Shown here in pieces: positions 1 through 7,503 of a DNA stretch of 12,065 bases. Source of the DNA: Candidatus Nealsoniibacteriota bacterium (GTDB taxonomy: Bacteria > Patescibacteriota > Minisyncoccia > Minisyncoccales > PWPS01). Numbering within the stretch: position 1 is the stretch's first letter; every line of letters starts with the position of its first letter. Position numbers and translations under genes: made by a program. The DNA lies in contig PWII01000038.1 in the NCBI GenBank assembly GCA_003561025.1, positions 1 to 12,065 of the forward strand, given 5' to 3'. The notes beneath the pieces are model-generated. The model did not search any database. It was not told the origin of the DNA and saw only the letters and a list, made by a program, of their open reading frames with translations.

Positions 1-3
1 CCT

Positions 4-324
4 CTACTTTTTATTTTTAATCTCTTTTATTTCTACTTCCGTATAAGGTTGTCTATGTCCTCTCTTTACCTTATATCTCTTTTTAGGCTTATACTTAAAG
101 ATTGTCTTTTTTTCTCCTCGCCCCTCTTCAATCACCTCCCCTATTACACTTACTCCTTCAATGTATGGAGTTCCAAGAATAAGATTTTCTTTTTCATCTT
201 CAAAAAGAAGAACTTCTTTAAAGTTAATCTTAGACCCTTTTTCTGCGTCTAGCTTCTCCACTTTTATTTTTTTTCCGGGAGAAACAAGGTATTGCTTTCC
301 GCCGGTTTTTATTACAGCAATCAT
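4..324 (-). CDS. rplU: 50S ribosomal protein L21
   Basis: This is a large-subunit ribosomal protein that binds 23S rRNA and acts in the cytoplasmic ribosome. The 106-residue length is normal for bL21. The N-terminus MIAVIKTGGKQY is the family signature, and the basic C-terminal stretch (about residues 77-92: YKPKKRYKVKRGHRQPYTEV) matches the conserved rRNA-binding 'K.K...R..GHRQ' region of L21. The gene is complete: ATG at 324 and TAG at 4-6. It starts 19 bases after the rmuC stop, so it may be co-transcribed with rmuC. rpmA (L27) usually follows rplU and would lie outside the window. No clear Shine-Dalgarno motif precedes the ATG. Identification is secure. Confidence 0.97.
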   Translation of the reverse strand: MIAVIKTGGKQYLVSPGKKIKVEKLDAEKGSKINFKEVLLFEDEKENLILGTPYIEGVSVIGEVIEEGRGEKKTIFKYKPKKRYKVKRGHRQPYTEVEIKEIKNKK

Positions 325-343
325 TTTTATAGTTTCTAAAAAA

Positions 344-1318
344 TTATTTTTCTATCTTTTTTAGATCGGTTATTTTTTTACTCTTTAAAATTCCTTTAAC
401 TCTTTTATCAAATAATGTTACTCTCTTTTTTGATGACTTATAAGAAGATACAGCGTTTTTTAGGTGTAATCCTAGTTTGCGAAAATCATCTGAAAGCTTT
501 GTCCCGTCCTTTTCTATCCTTGTAAGTCGTTGTAATATCTCATGTGCCTGCTTTGATATCGCCGTGTCACGAAACCACTGCTCTATAGCACGCAATGTTA
601 AATAGAATGTATTTGGCGAAGACAGGATGACCTTTTTTGATCTTGCATATTCGGAAATATCTATATTGTGCGCCATATTTATCTCATAATAGACAGCTTC
701 CGCAGGAATATACATTACCGCAAAATCGACTGTGTTTTCGGAAGGAAGAATGTATTTTTCAGCAATTTTTTGTATATGCTTTTTTGCATCATCCAAAAAT
801 TTTTTCCTATATTCATCTCTCTCCTCTCCGTCAGATTCTGCCATCTTTCTAAAGTTATCTAAAGGAAACTTTGCGTCAATTGGAAGTATCTTTTCATCAG
901 GAAGTTTTAGTATCGCATCAACCTTTTCTCCGGAAGAAAATGGGTACTGAAAAGTATATAGAGCATCAGGAAAATATTCTTTTAGAAGATGTTTTAGGCT
1001 CGCCTCTCCCCATTCACCTCTTATCTTTGGAGAACGAAAAACCTCTTGAAAAGAGGATATGCCCTTTACTGTCTCCTGCATAGTACTCATCTTTTGCCTA
1101 ATATCGGCCGTTTCACGAATAAATGAGTTCATCTGATTATTGATATCTTTTGCAGAATTATCGGTACTTCCCCTAATCTCTTTAAGTTGATCTACGATAA
1201 GGTCGGTTAAGCGTCTCTCTACATCCAAGTTTGCCTTTCTTATAAAAAAGAGAATGATAAAAAGAGCTACAACAAAAACTATGATGAAAATAAGAATATA
1301 AAATACTTCACCAAACAT
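344..1318 (-). CDS. rmuC: RmuC-family protein (putative nuclease, DNA recombination)
   Basis: This is a 324-residue member of the RmuC family (DUF195). In E. coli the family is linked genetically to limiting inversions at short inverted repeats, and its fold resembles PD-(D/E)XK nucleases. One N-terminal membrane helix (about residues 5-27) is followed by a helical, probably coiled-coil linker (30-95). The RmuC core then carries RGEWGE (100-105), VDAIL (133-137), the strongly conserved DAKFPLDNF (148-156), MYIPAEAVYYE (202-212) and SSPNTFYLTL (233-242). D134 and the D148-A-K150 pair fit a PD-(D/E)XK active site (inference). The N-terminal coiled coil is shorter than in E. coli RmuC (about 475 residues). 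The ATG at 1318 lies exactly 7 bases after a good -10 box, so translation is probably leaderless. No nuclease activity is shown by sequence alone. Confidence 0.93.
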   Translation of the reverse strand: MFGEVFYILIFIIVFVVALFIILFFIRKANLDVERRLTDLIVDQLKEIRGSTDNSAKDINNQMNSFIRETADIRQKMSTMQETVKGISSFQEVFRSPKIRGEWGEASLKHLLKEYFPDALYTFQYPFSSGEKVDAILKLPDEKILPIDAKFPLDNFRKMAESDGEERDEYRKKFLDDAKKHIQKIAEKYILPSENTVDFAVMYIPAEAVYYEINMAHNIDISEYARSKKVILSSPNTFYLTLRAIEQWFRDTAISKQAHEILQRLTRIEKDGTKLSDDFRKLGLHLKNAVSSYKSSKKRVTLFDKRVKGILKSKKITDLKKIEK

Positions 1319-1325
1319 AGGCTAA

Positions 1326-1354
1326 ATAATAACACCAAAGGCGAAAAATATCAA
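1326..1354 (-). promoter_or_regulatory. Predicted sigma70 promoter of rmuC (leaderless type)
   Basis: On the minus strand a -35 box TTGATA (1349-1354) and a -10 box TATTAT (1326-1331) are separated by 17 bases. Only 7 bases (TTAGCCT) lie between the -10 box and the rmuC ATG at 1318, so the expected transcription start is the A of the start codon itself. The -35 box overlaps the TGA stop of the upstream exchanger gene (1351-1353). This suggests that rmuC and rplU can be transcribed independently of the transporter genes. Confidence 0.6.
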
Positions 1355-2295
1355 GAGACTAGAATAAGCTCAAAAAGTAAAAATAATAGATAAACCCCTA
1401 AAAGAAAGATTGCCTCCCTTTTTGTTATCTTATTGCTAGTTCTTATAAACAACAATAAAAAGAAGCCTCCCGATATAAGAAAAAATTGTCCAACACGGAG
1501 CGATGCTAGATTCACAACCTCGATTGGATTAATAATTGCAACTATTCCCAAAACAAGTGTCGAAGAAAGAGCAACAGCACCAAGCAGACCACCTAAAATC
1601 ATCCATGAATGTCCTTTCTTTGCGAGCGCAATTGAAAAAAATGTTTCCGGTAATGCGACCCCGATACCGACTGCAAAAAGTCCAAAAAGGGCAACCGGAA
1701 TATCAAGTATAATACTTAATCTTTCTGCAGAATAGATAATTCCCTCTGCACTAAGAATTACAAACAAAAAACCGATAAAGACATATAAAAAATCCTTCAT
1801 TGGTGAGCATTTTGGAAGAGGTGCTTCGTGTTTTTTTAAAAAATGGTCTCTTTTTGAAAAGAGCCAAAAAATATAGACTAGACACGAAAGAATAAGTATA
1901 ACTCCATCACTTCTCGATAAGACACCATCCCACAAGAGAATAAAGGGTAAGATAACGGCCAAAAGTGCAAATGTTGCTCCCGCTCTTACCGTTCTACTCT
2001 CTACAACAATCTCTTTTAATATAAAGGTGCAGATAGCAACAGAAAGAGTAAATAAGATAATATTTTGTCCAATTATGCTTCCAAGAGCAAGCTCCGGAAC
2101 CCCTTTCAGTGCTGCTCTTACACCAATAAAAAGTTCGGGAATTACTGCACCAATCGATGCGGCAAAAAAAGCAACTATAAATTCTTTCCAGCCCAAGCGA
2201 CAGGTCATTCTGTGCAATGAGTCTATAATTGTTCTGCTTGCAAAAATTATTAGAAAGCAAGAGAAGATAAATATTAAGATATTAACAATAACCAT
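1351..2295 (-). CDS. CaCA-superfamily cation exchanger (Na+/Ca2+-type)
   Basis: This 314-residue polytopic membrane protein has about ten hydrophobic segments and the two inverted alpha-repeats typical of Na+(H+)/Ca2+ antiporters. Alpha-1 (about residues 45-80) contains IGAVIPELF, with the ion-binding Glu at 54, and GSIIGQNI, with Asn78. Alpha-2 (about 208-245) contains IGVALPETF, with Glu217, and then GGLLGAVAL. Both key glutamates are present. The usual 'GTS.PE' became GAVIPE and GVALPE, and the 'G(S/N)N' motif of alpha-2 became GAV, so the alpha-2 Asn/Asp ligand is missing. Transport by the CaCA fold is well supported, but the ion specificity (Ca2+, Na+ or H+) cannot be read from the sequence. 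The ATG at 2295 lies 2 bases after the permease stop, so the two transporters are one unit. It ends with TGA, used as a true stop. Confidence 0.87.
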   Translation of the reverse strand: MVIVNILIFIFSCFLIIFASRTIIDSLHRMTCRLGWKEFIVAFFAASIGAVIPELFIGVRAALKGVPELALGSIIGQNIILFTLSVAICTFILKEIVVESRTVRAGATFALLAVILPFILLWDGVLSRSDGVILILSCLVYIFWLFSKRDHFLKKHEAPLPKCSPMKDFLYVFIGFLFVILSAEGIIYSAERLSIILDIPVALFGLFAVGIGVALPETFFSIALAKKGHSWMILGGLLGAVALSSTLVLGIVAIINPIEVVNLASLRVGQFFLISGGFFLLLFIRTSNKITKREAIFLLGVYLLFLLFELILVS

Positions 2296-2297
2296 TT

Positions 2298-3410
2298 TTA
2301 TACAAAGAAATAATATACTTCATAAATAATTCCCAAAAGAAAGAGAACAATTAAGGGGTAGGTAATAATTCTAACTCTCTTATCTTTTATCTTTTCGTAC
2401 ATAAAAAGAATAAGTATCGCATCTATCGCAATCATCGTTGCTCCGACAACTCCGATTACCGTTATAAAGTCCTTTACTCCAAACAAAAAGAGAGAAAATG
2501 GCACCAAGCAAGTAATTGCCCACGCCTTTTTCTCAGGTATCTGGAGATCGTACCAGAGAATTTTTTTTACCGTTAATCCGATTGTAATAAGAGAGGTAAA
2601 GATAACAAGAAGCCCAAAGACGAGAAGAAGTGATGTTACACCGTTTCCAAGATAATCCTCAAGACCTACGAGAGCCTCTCTGGTAGTACCCTCTCCCATA
2701 ATTCCAAGAATAATAATGATAAAAAAGAGAGAGATAAAGAAAGAGATTATAAGGCCAATTGGTATAATCTTTAAAAGTTTCTTTCGCTCTTTTCCCAAAG
2801 AGAGCGTCTCCTCAATTTCCGGAACAAGGGCTAAGCCACAAAAGGCAAAAAGTAACGCTCCGTAGGGGAGAAAAAAATCAAAAGCTCCCTCTCTTATAAA
2901 AAAAAGCTTTTCTGTTGATATCTCGTTAAACCCTCTAAAGAAAGTTAGAAGAAGAAGTATGAAAAAGGTTACAATTCCCCAAAACTCAATTTTGGAAATT
3001 GCCTTGATTCCAAAAAAAATAAAAGCTGCCGATACAACAAAATAGATTGACGTATAATGAACTGTGTCTCCTCCAAAAGTAGAAGAGAGAAGTGCTGTCA
3101 AAAACTCCCCTCCCAAAATAAGATAGGCTAAAATTGCACCCATCATCCCTGTTATTCCGGAAAAATATGCTATCTTTTGAGCATTTTTACCAAGGTGATA
3201 TTTTGCAAATCCGGGCAAACGCAAATAATCAGGAGTTTTTAGACATATTTCTGCAAAAAAATAATGGATCAATAATAATATTAATCCAATAAAGACCATA
3301 TAGCCGAGCATAACTCCTATTCCAACTACAGAGGTAATATATGGCAAGGAAAAAAGACCTGCCCCAATTATTGTTCCCGCCAAGATAGATACGCCATAAA
3401 CTGTTTTCAT
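2298..3410 (-). CDS. Amino-acid permease, aromatic/HAAAP-like (APC superfamily)
   Basis: This 370-residue integral membrane protein has about 11 hydrophobic helices. The first helix carries GTIIGAGLFSLPY (12-24), the unwound-helix substrate and ion-binding motif of the amino-acid/polyamine transporter superfamily. The overall pattern, including the mid-protein helix with FAFCGLALVPEIEETL (188-203), resembles the tryptophan/tyrosine (HAAAP) and SLC38-like branch. It probably imports amino acids by proton or sodium symport, which would suit an organism with reduced biosynthesis (inference). The substrate is unknown. It is first in a two-gene unit with the CaCA exchanger, which begins 2 bases downstream. 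The gene starts 65 bases after the tRNA-Glu 3' end with no terminator hairpin visible between them. TATAAA and a GGG lie just upstream of the ATG, but I see no convincing -35 box, so read-through from the tRNA is possible. Confidence 0.86.
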   Translation of the reverse strand: MKTVYGVSILAGTIIGAGLFSLPYITSVVGIGVMLGYMVFIGLILLLIHYFFAEICLKTPDYLRLPGFAKYHLGKNAQKIAYFSGITGMMGAILAYLILGGEFLTALLSSTFGGDTVHYTSIYFVVSAAFIFFGIKAISKIEFWGIVTFFILLLLTFFRGFNEISTEKLFFIREGAFDFFLPYGALLFAFCGLALVPEIEETLSLGKERKKLLKIIPIGLIISFFISLFFIIIILGIMGEGTTREALVGLEDYLGNGVTSLLLVFGLLVIFTSLITIGLTVKKILWYDLQIPEKKAWAITCLVPFSLFLFGVKDFITVIGVVGATMIAIDAILILFMYEKIKDKRVRIITYPLIVLFLLGIIYEVYYFFV

Positions 3411-3475
3411 TTGCCCTATAATTTATAAATAAACTTCCCTTACCTTAATCGATATTTGCTTATTCAGACAAACTG

Positions 3476-3548
3476 TGACCCCAACGGGATTTGAACCCGT
3501 GTTACCGGACTGAGAACCCGGCGTCCTAAGCCACTAGACGATGGGGCC
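3476..3548 (-). tRNA. tRNA-Glu (anticodon CUC)
   Basis: The 73-base cloverleaf folds fully. The acceptor stem is GGCCCCA/TGGGGTC with one G-T pair and discriminator A. The D-stem is GTCT/GGAC. The anticodon stem is CCGGG/TCCGG with loop TTCTCAG, so the anticodon is CTC, reading GAG. The T-arm is ACGGG-TTCAAAT-CCCGT. The 5' half (CATCGTCTAGTGG) is typical of bacterial glutamate tRNAs. The 3' CCA is not encoded (CAG follows), so a CCA-adding enzyme is needed. It lies 36 bases downstream of the Mur-like gene and has no obvious promoter of its own beyond a TTTAAT just upstream, so it is probably processed from a longer transcript. Confidence 0.97.
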
Positions 3549-3584
3549 ATTAAACTCACTCTGTGAAAGATTAACAGAAAACTT

Positions 3585-4202
3585 CTAATTGGTAAAGGGG
3601 GGTAATTTTTCTTTAATGTAGTATGAGACTTGTACCAGATTAAGGTTAAGTGCCTTTGCAATACAAAGTGCCGATAAGACTCCATATATCTCCTTGTGTG
3701 TTAGTTTTCCCTCAATCCAAAATGGAATAATGCTAGCTCTATCATTCACCTTAAAGTTTGTCTCTTTTTCTTTCTGGTTAATGTCGCTAACATAGAAGTC
3801 CGCACTCTTCTTTTCTATTCCAAAGGTGGTAATTTTTTTGCTCTTATCATCTTTAATCTTCTTTGCTACTGAAAAATCTAAAATAATATTCCACGATTTT
3901 GAAAAATTACGTAAAAATTTTTTTGCTCTTGCTCTCTTTTTCATCTCGGTAATAACGCAAAAAACATTATTATAATTTGTAAAAAAAGCTCTCCACTCCT
4001 CTATCTTTATATTTTCATCGTCTTCAAAAATTATTACATCACTTCTTAAAACTTTAAAAAAATCAAATAAAGAAAGAGGTTTCTTAGAGTGATAAATTGA
4101 GAAATTTCTTTGCAAGACAAGCATAGATATTGATAAAATATCCTCTCTTCTCTCCCCCATCAAAAAAATTAATTTTTTCCTTTTAATTATCTCTTTTATC
4201 AT
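3585..4202 (-). CDS. Mur-ligase middle-domain-only protein (degenerate MurF/MurE-like)
   Basis: The 205 residues correspond to the central ATPase domain of Mur ligases alone; full-length MurF or MurE is about 450-500 residues with flanking N- and C-terminal domains. The C-terminal half is recognisable: TTFGIEKKSADFYVSDI (125-141), TNFKV (148-152), then IPFWIEGKLTHKEIYGVLSA (159-178) and LCIAKALNLN (179-188), which aligns with 'v.l.G.hnv.NalAAiA.a..lG'. It ends at LPPFTN, about where the C-terminal domain ('P.GR') should begin. At the N-terminus, LIFLMGERREDILSI (11-25) sits where GSVGKTST should be, so the P-loop Lys and Thr are gone. The gene starts 3 bases after the ftsI stop (TAA-AAG-ATG), the usual place for murE or murF in a dcw cluster. 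It cannot be a working ligase; a structural or regulatory role is inference. No frameshift or internal stop suggests a random pseudogene. Confidence 0.72.
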   Translation of the reverse strand: MIKEIIKRKKLIFLMGERREDILSISMLVLQRNFSIYHSKKPLSLFDFFKVLRSDVIIFEDDENIKIEEWRAFFTNYNNVFCVITEMKKRARAKKFLRNFSKSWNIILDFSVAKKIKDDKSKKITTFGIEKKSADFYVSDINQKEKETNFKVNDRASIIPFWIEGKLTHKEIYGVLSALCIAKALNLNLVQVSYYIKEKLPPFTN

Positions 4203-4205
4203 CTT

Positions 4206-5885
4206 TTATTCTATTATTATATAGTCATGCGGTATCTTTTTATAATTTAGAATATACTCTCCGATTTCTTGAAATATTGGTGCTGCAGATGCCTCGGCAG
4301 AACGTGTGTAAGGATTATCAAGTTTAACGATCATTACAAATTCGGGGTCATAAGCAGGGGCATAGCCGGCAAACGCCTGTATTGTCTTGTCTGAATATCC
4401 CGATCTCCTAATGCCAAGCTTTGACCAAGGTACTTGAGCTGTTCCTGTTTTGCCCGCAGTATAATATCCGTCTATCTTTGCCCTATGTCCAAATCCATCA
4501 TTCACAGTTTCAATCATCATTTTTGTAATTAAGTCTGTCGCTTCACTTGAAAGAATTCTTCTATCTTCTTTTTTCTCAGAAAAATTGCTATTAATATGAG
4601 GCTGAACCAACTTTCCTCCATTTGCCAAAACAGAAAAAGCTTTAAGTATCTGCATAGATGTCATCTCTATCCCTTGCCCGAAAGAGGCAGTTGCATAGTT
4701 GACATCATGACCTTCAAAAAAATTTTTATTTGGAGAATATACCTCTCCGTGAAGATCTATTGCGGTCGGTGTAAAAAATTCGAAATCCTCCAAATATCTT
4801 ACAAAGGTATCATTCCCTATCTGGTCTTTAACATATACGATCCCCGTATTAATGGAGTATTTTATAATTTCCGTCATATCGACCTCTCCGTATGATCTTT
4901 CTCCGTAGTTACGAAGCGTCCTTCCGTGTATCCGCACAAATCCAAAATCGTTATAGGTGTCATTGGGATTAACCACACCCTCTTCTAGTGCAATTGCCAT
5001 CGTTATTGACTTAAAGATAGATCCGGGTTCAAAAGTTTGCTGAATTGCACTGTTTCTAAAAATGTCGGTATTACTTTGCCGATAGTTATTAAGATCAAAA
5101 GTGGGAAAATTAGCTAGTGCCAAAATCTCGCCAGTCTTTGGGTCTCCTACTATTATCGTTCCCCCTTCCGCATCAAACCTCTCTTGCGCCTCTTCTAATT
5201 TTCTCTCCACAAAGTGCTGAATATTGTAGTCAATTGTTAGATGCAAATCACTTCCCGGCTTTGCAGAATCTTTGGTAATTAAAGCTCCCCAACGATTTTT
5301 TATCCCTTCTCTCGTTCCTATCTTGCCACCAATTACATTTTCATAAAATTGCTCTACACCATACTGTCCAACCCCCTCTCCACCAACAAAGCCAATCACA
5401 TGAGCGGCAAGCTCCCCTTCGGGATAATAGCGACTGGTTTCTTCATCTATATGAATTCCGTCTATCTCACTTAATTTTTCCAGCTCCTCTTCCGTAATAT
5501 TTCTTTTTAAAACCTCATACGCGTTATCCTTTTCTATCTTTTCCAAAATAATATCTTTATCGATTTCCAGTATCTCTTTAACTCTGTTGATAAAATCTTC
5601 TTTATTAAATTCTTCAAATTTTCCTGCTGTCCTTAAGTCTCTGGGAGAAATAAAGGCGTGATACCTGTTTCTATTTACCGCGGCAGGAACGAATTGACTG
5701 TTTATGCTTTTTATATATATATTTCCCCTTTCTCCTTTAGTTTGAGTAAAAAGCCGTTGCTGTCCTTGAGCTTGTGCTTTCCATTTACTTCCTTCAATAA
5801 TTTGCAAACAAAAAAGGCGCCAACACAAAACGCCTGATACAACAACAAAAAAAACAAAAACTAGCCATAAGCGATTGTCATTCAT
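4206..5885 (-). CDS. ftsI: Class B penicillin-binding protein (FtsI/PBP2-like peptidoglycan transpeptidase)
   Basis: This is a membrane-anchored D,D-transpeptidase that cross-links septal peptidoglycan. Residues are numbered from a TTG at 5900 (564 residues). One transmembrane helix (about 11-32) precedes the PBP dimerisation domain (about 55-200) with RYYPEGELAAHVIGFVG (157-173). The transpeptidase domain carries SIFK (catalytic Ser294, Lys297), SIN (349-351) and KTGT (484-487), all intact. There are no PASTA repeats. The common 'RG.I.DRNG' motif is reduced to RGNIYIKS (58-65). I place the start at the ATG at 5885 (residue 6, giving 559 residues) because it gives a TAA-G-ATG junction with ftsL identical to the rsmH/ftsL junction. 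The TTG would overlap ftsL by 14 bases and has poor spacing from the nearby GAGG. It is fourth in the dcw operon. Confidence 0.93.
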   Translation of the reverse strand: MNDNRLWLVFVFFVVVSGVLCWRLFCLQIIEGSKWKAQAQGQQRLFTQTKGERGNIYIKSINSQFVPAAVNRNRYHAFISPRDLRTAGKFEEFNKEDFINRVKEILEIDKDIILEKIEKDNAYEVLKRNITEEELEKLSEIDGIHIDEETSRYYPEGELAAHVIGFVGGEGVGQYGVEQFYENVIGGKIGTREGIKNRWGALITKDSAKPGSDLHLTIDYNIQHFVERKLEEAQERFDAEGGTIIVGDPKTGEILALANFPTFDLNNYRQSNTDIFRNSAIQQTFEPGSIFKSITMAIALEEGVVNPNDTYNDFGFVRIHGRTLRNYGERSYGEVDMTEIIKYSINTGIVYVKDQIGNDTFVRYLEDFEFFTPTAIDLHGEVYSPNKNFFEGHDVNYATASFGQGIEMTSMQILKAFSVLANGGKLVQPHINSNFSEKKEDRRILSSEATDLITKMMIETVNDGFGHRAKIDGYYTAGKTGTAQVPWSKLGIRRSGYSDKTIQAFAGYAPAYDPEFVMIVKLDNPYTRSAEASAAPIFQEIGEYILNYKKIPHDYIIIE

Positions 5886-5886
5886 C

Positions 5887-6174
5887 TTATCTAGCAACAA
5901 CCTCTGTTGCGGTTACCGTTAGATAACTAACTTCTTTAATATTTGTAAATTCCCTCTCCTTCGCATACTCCTCAACAAGCCTCAAAGAGAGAGGTTCTTC
6001 CTCTGAAGATTTTCCATTACTTCTCTCTTTAAAAGCACCATTAATCTCATTTTGATAAGCTTGCACCAGCTGAGTCTCGTTTGTAAGTGAAACGATCTGA
6101 AAGATAGAGAAGGAGATAAGTACAAATGCTAAAACAGAAAGTAATCCACAAATTATATTAAAACCATTTTTCAT
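5887..6174 (-). CDS. ftsL: FtsL-like cell-division membrane protein
   Basis: This 95-residue protein has a short cytoplasmic N-terminus, a single transmembrane helix (about residues 8-30) and an extracytoplasmic part of about 65 residues rich in charged residues. That is a bitopic type II layout like FtsL/DivIC. It sits exactly between rsmH and ftsI, the invariant place of ftsL in dcw clusters. FtsL sequences are poorly conserved, so the name rests mainly on position and topology. The periplasmic part includes residues 32-45, then a polar, charged stretch (about 46-60), so any coiled coil would be short compared with E. coli FtsL (121 residues). Known FtsL proteins help recruit and activate FtsW-FtsI at the septum. 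It begins 1 base after the rsmH stop (TAA-G-ATG) and is followed by ftsI in the same way, which implies translational coupling. Confidence 0.7.
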   Translation of the reverse strand: MKNGFNIICGLLSVLAFVLISFSIFQIVSLTNETQLVQAYQNEINGAFKERSNGKSSEEEPLSLRLVEEYAKEREFTNIKEVSYLTVTATEVVAR

Positions 6175-6175
6175 C

Positions 6176-7036
6176 TTATTTTTTTATTATTGCGTATAAT
6201 TTTGCCGACCTGGAACGAATATTTTTTTTCACCTCCTCTTTTGAGGGGGTAATCGCTTTTGGTGTGATAATTTTTACTCTGTTGTTGCGAAAAAAACGAG
6301 TAACTATCTTTTCTTCACCTCCATGAAAACAGATAACCACCATTCTTCCTTCTTTTTCCAATACATCCAGTGCTTGTTTTAGGGCAAAAGGAAGCCCTAA
6401 CAACTCTCCGTTTACTGCAATTCTTATCGCTTGGAATGTTCTTGTCGCGAAGTGTATCTTCTCTCTTTTATATGAAGAAGGAACTGCACTCTCAATGATA
6501 TTAGCGAGCTCTTTTGTTGTTTCTATCCTTTTTTCCTTTCTCCGTTCTATAATTTTTTCTGCAATCTTTTTTGCATAATCTTCATCACTATACTTCTCAA
6601 GGATATAGATAAGGTTTTTTTCTCTCTCATTATTTACAATATCTTTAGCTGTAAGAAGGTTGTTCTTGTTGTAGCGCATATCAAGCTCTTCATCTCGCAT
6701 AAATGAAAATCCTCTTTTGCTCTTATCCACATGAAAACTGGAAAACCCCAGATCAAACAGAACTCCTTTTACCGAAGAAAAATTTAATCTCTCTACCGTC
6801 TCTTTTAGCCGAGTATAGGAATCATTTACAACAATAAATCTCTTATTCTTTTTTTTGGAAAGTATCTCACAAAGCTCATTATCCCATTCAAGCGCTAGAA
6901 GTTTTCCATCCGGCTTTATCTTTTTTAGTATCGCATACGAGTGCCCACCAAGTCCTGCGGTACAATCAATAAAGTTCTCGTTGTTATTTGGATTTAAAAA
7001 GTGCAAAACCTCATCTTTTAAAACCGGTATATGCAT
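6176..7036 (-). CDS. rsmH: 16S rRNA (cytosine1402-N4)-methyltransferase RsmH
   Basis: This S-adenosylmethionine-dependent enzyme (formerly MraW) methylates N4 of C1402 in the decoding centre of 16S rRNA. The 286-residue length is slightly short for the family (about 310). Visible motifs are IPVLKDEVL (3-11), the SAM-binding DCTAGLGGHS (24-33), LFDLGFSSFHVD (93-104), RGFSFMRDEELDMRYN (108-123), ATRTFQAIRIAVNGEL (197-212), CFHGGEEKIVTRFF (236-249) and the C-terminal NIRSRSAKL (272-280). These cover the whole family signature. FHGGEE replaces the more common FHS(L)ED. The gene is complete, with ATG at 7036. It lies 9 bases after mraZ and 1 base before ftsL, in the standard mraZ-rsmH-ftsL-ftsI order. 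Confidence 0.96.
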   Translation of the reverse strand: MHIPVLKDEVLHFLNPNNNENFIDCTAGLGGHSYAILKKIKPDGKLLALEWDNELCEILSKKKNKRFIVVNDSYTRLKETVERLNFSSVKGVLFDLGFSSFHVDKSKRGFSFMRDEELDMRYNKNNLLTAKDIVNNEREKNLIYILEKYSDEDYAKKIAEKIIERRKEKRIETTKELANIIESAVPSSYKREKIHFATRTFQAIRIAVNGELLGLPFALKQALDVLEKEGRMVVICFHGGEEKIVTRFFRNNRVKIITPKAITPSKEEVKKNIRSRSAKLYAIIKK

Positions 7037-7045
7037 ATTTGTAAA

Positions 7046-7477
7046 CTATACCCCAAGCTCCTTTAATCTTTCCGCTATATCCCCTATTTCAGCTTCTGTC
7101 TTCTTCTTATATTCCTCCCAAAGCTTCTTATCCCACACCTCAATTCTCTTATGAACTCCGGCAAAAACGACTTCCTTCTTTAACGATGCATACTCCTTTA
7201 AATAGTCGGGAATAAGGATTCTACCCAAGGAATCAAAATCGACTTCCATTGCTCCGGCGAACATAAGTCGTGAAAACCCTCTTGCATCTTGCTGAACAAA
7301 CGGAAGATTATTCATCTTTTCTGCCATCTTTTCCCATTCCTTTGCAGGAAAAAGAAAAAGACTCCTCTCAAGTCCCCTTGTAATAACCGCTTTTTTCTTT
7401 AATTCATCACGGAATTTCAAAGGGACAGCAAGCCTTTTTTTATCGTCTATCTTGTATGTATATTCTCCTATAAACAT
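7046..7477 (-). CDS. mraZ: Transcriptional regulator MraZ
   Basis: MraZ is a DNA-binding regulator of the dcw operon; its family forms ring oligomers that bind short direct repeats before its own gene. Two SpoVT/AbrB-like half-domains are visible with the paired D...GR-type motifs, here DDKKRLAVP (11-19) and FDSLGRILIP (81-90). Numbering is from the ATG at 7477, which gives 143 residues, the normal length, and the classic start MFIGEYTYKIDDKKR. An in-frame GTG at 7522 would add 15 residues, but it falls inside the operator repeats and breaks family alignment, so I reject it. GGAAAACAG before the ATG at 7477 gives a plausible ribosome binding site. First gene of the division cluster; probably autoregulated through the repeats at 7504-7535. 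Confidence 0.95.
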   Translation of the reverse strand: MFIGEYTYKIDDKKRLAVPLKFRDELKKKAVITRGLERSLFLFPAKEWEKMAEKMNNLPFVQQDARGFSRLMFAGAMEVDFDSLGRILIPDYLKEYASLKKEVVFAGVHKRIEVWDKKLWEEYKKKTEAEIGDIAERLKELGV

Positions 7478-7503
7478 CTGTTTTCCACAGGGTATAGTAG
7501 TTT

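Noticed and set aside
3464..3685. A 73-residue minus-strand reading frame across the tRNA
   Set aside because: It covers the tRNA-Glu gene and the end of the Mur-like gene in another frame.
5886..5900. TTG start of ftsI at 5900
   Set aside because: It would overlap ftsL by 14 bases and has a poorly spaced upstream GAGG; the ATG at 5885 gives the same TAA-G-ATG junction as the gene before.
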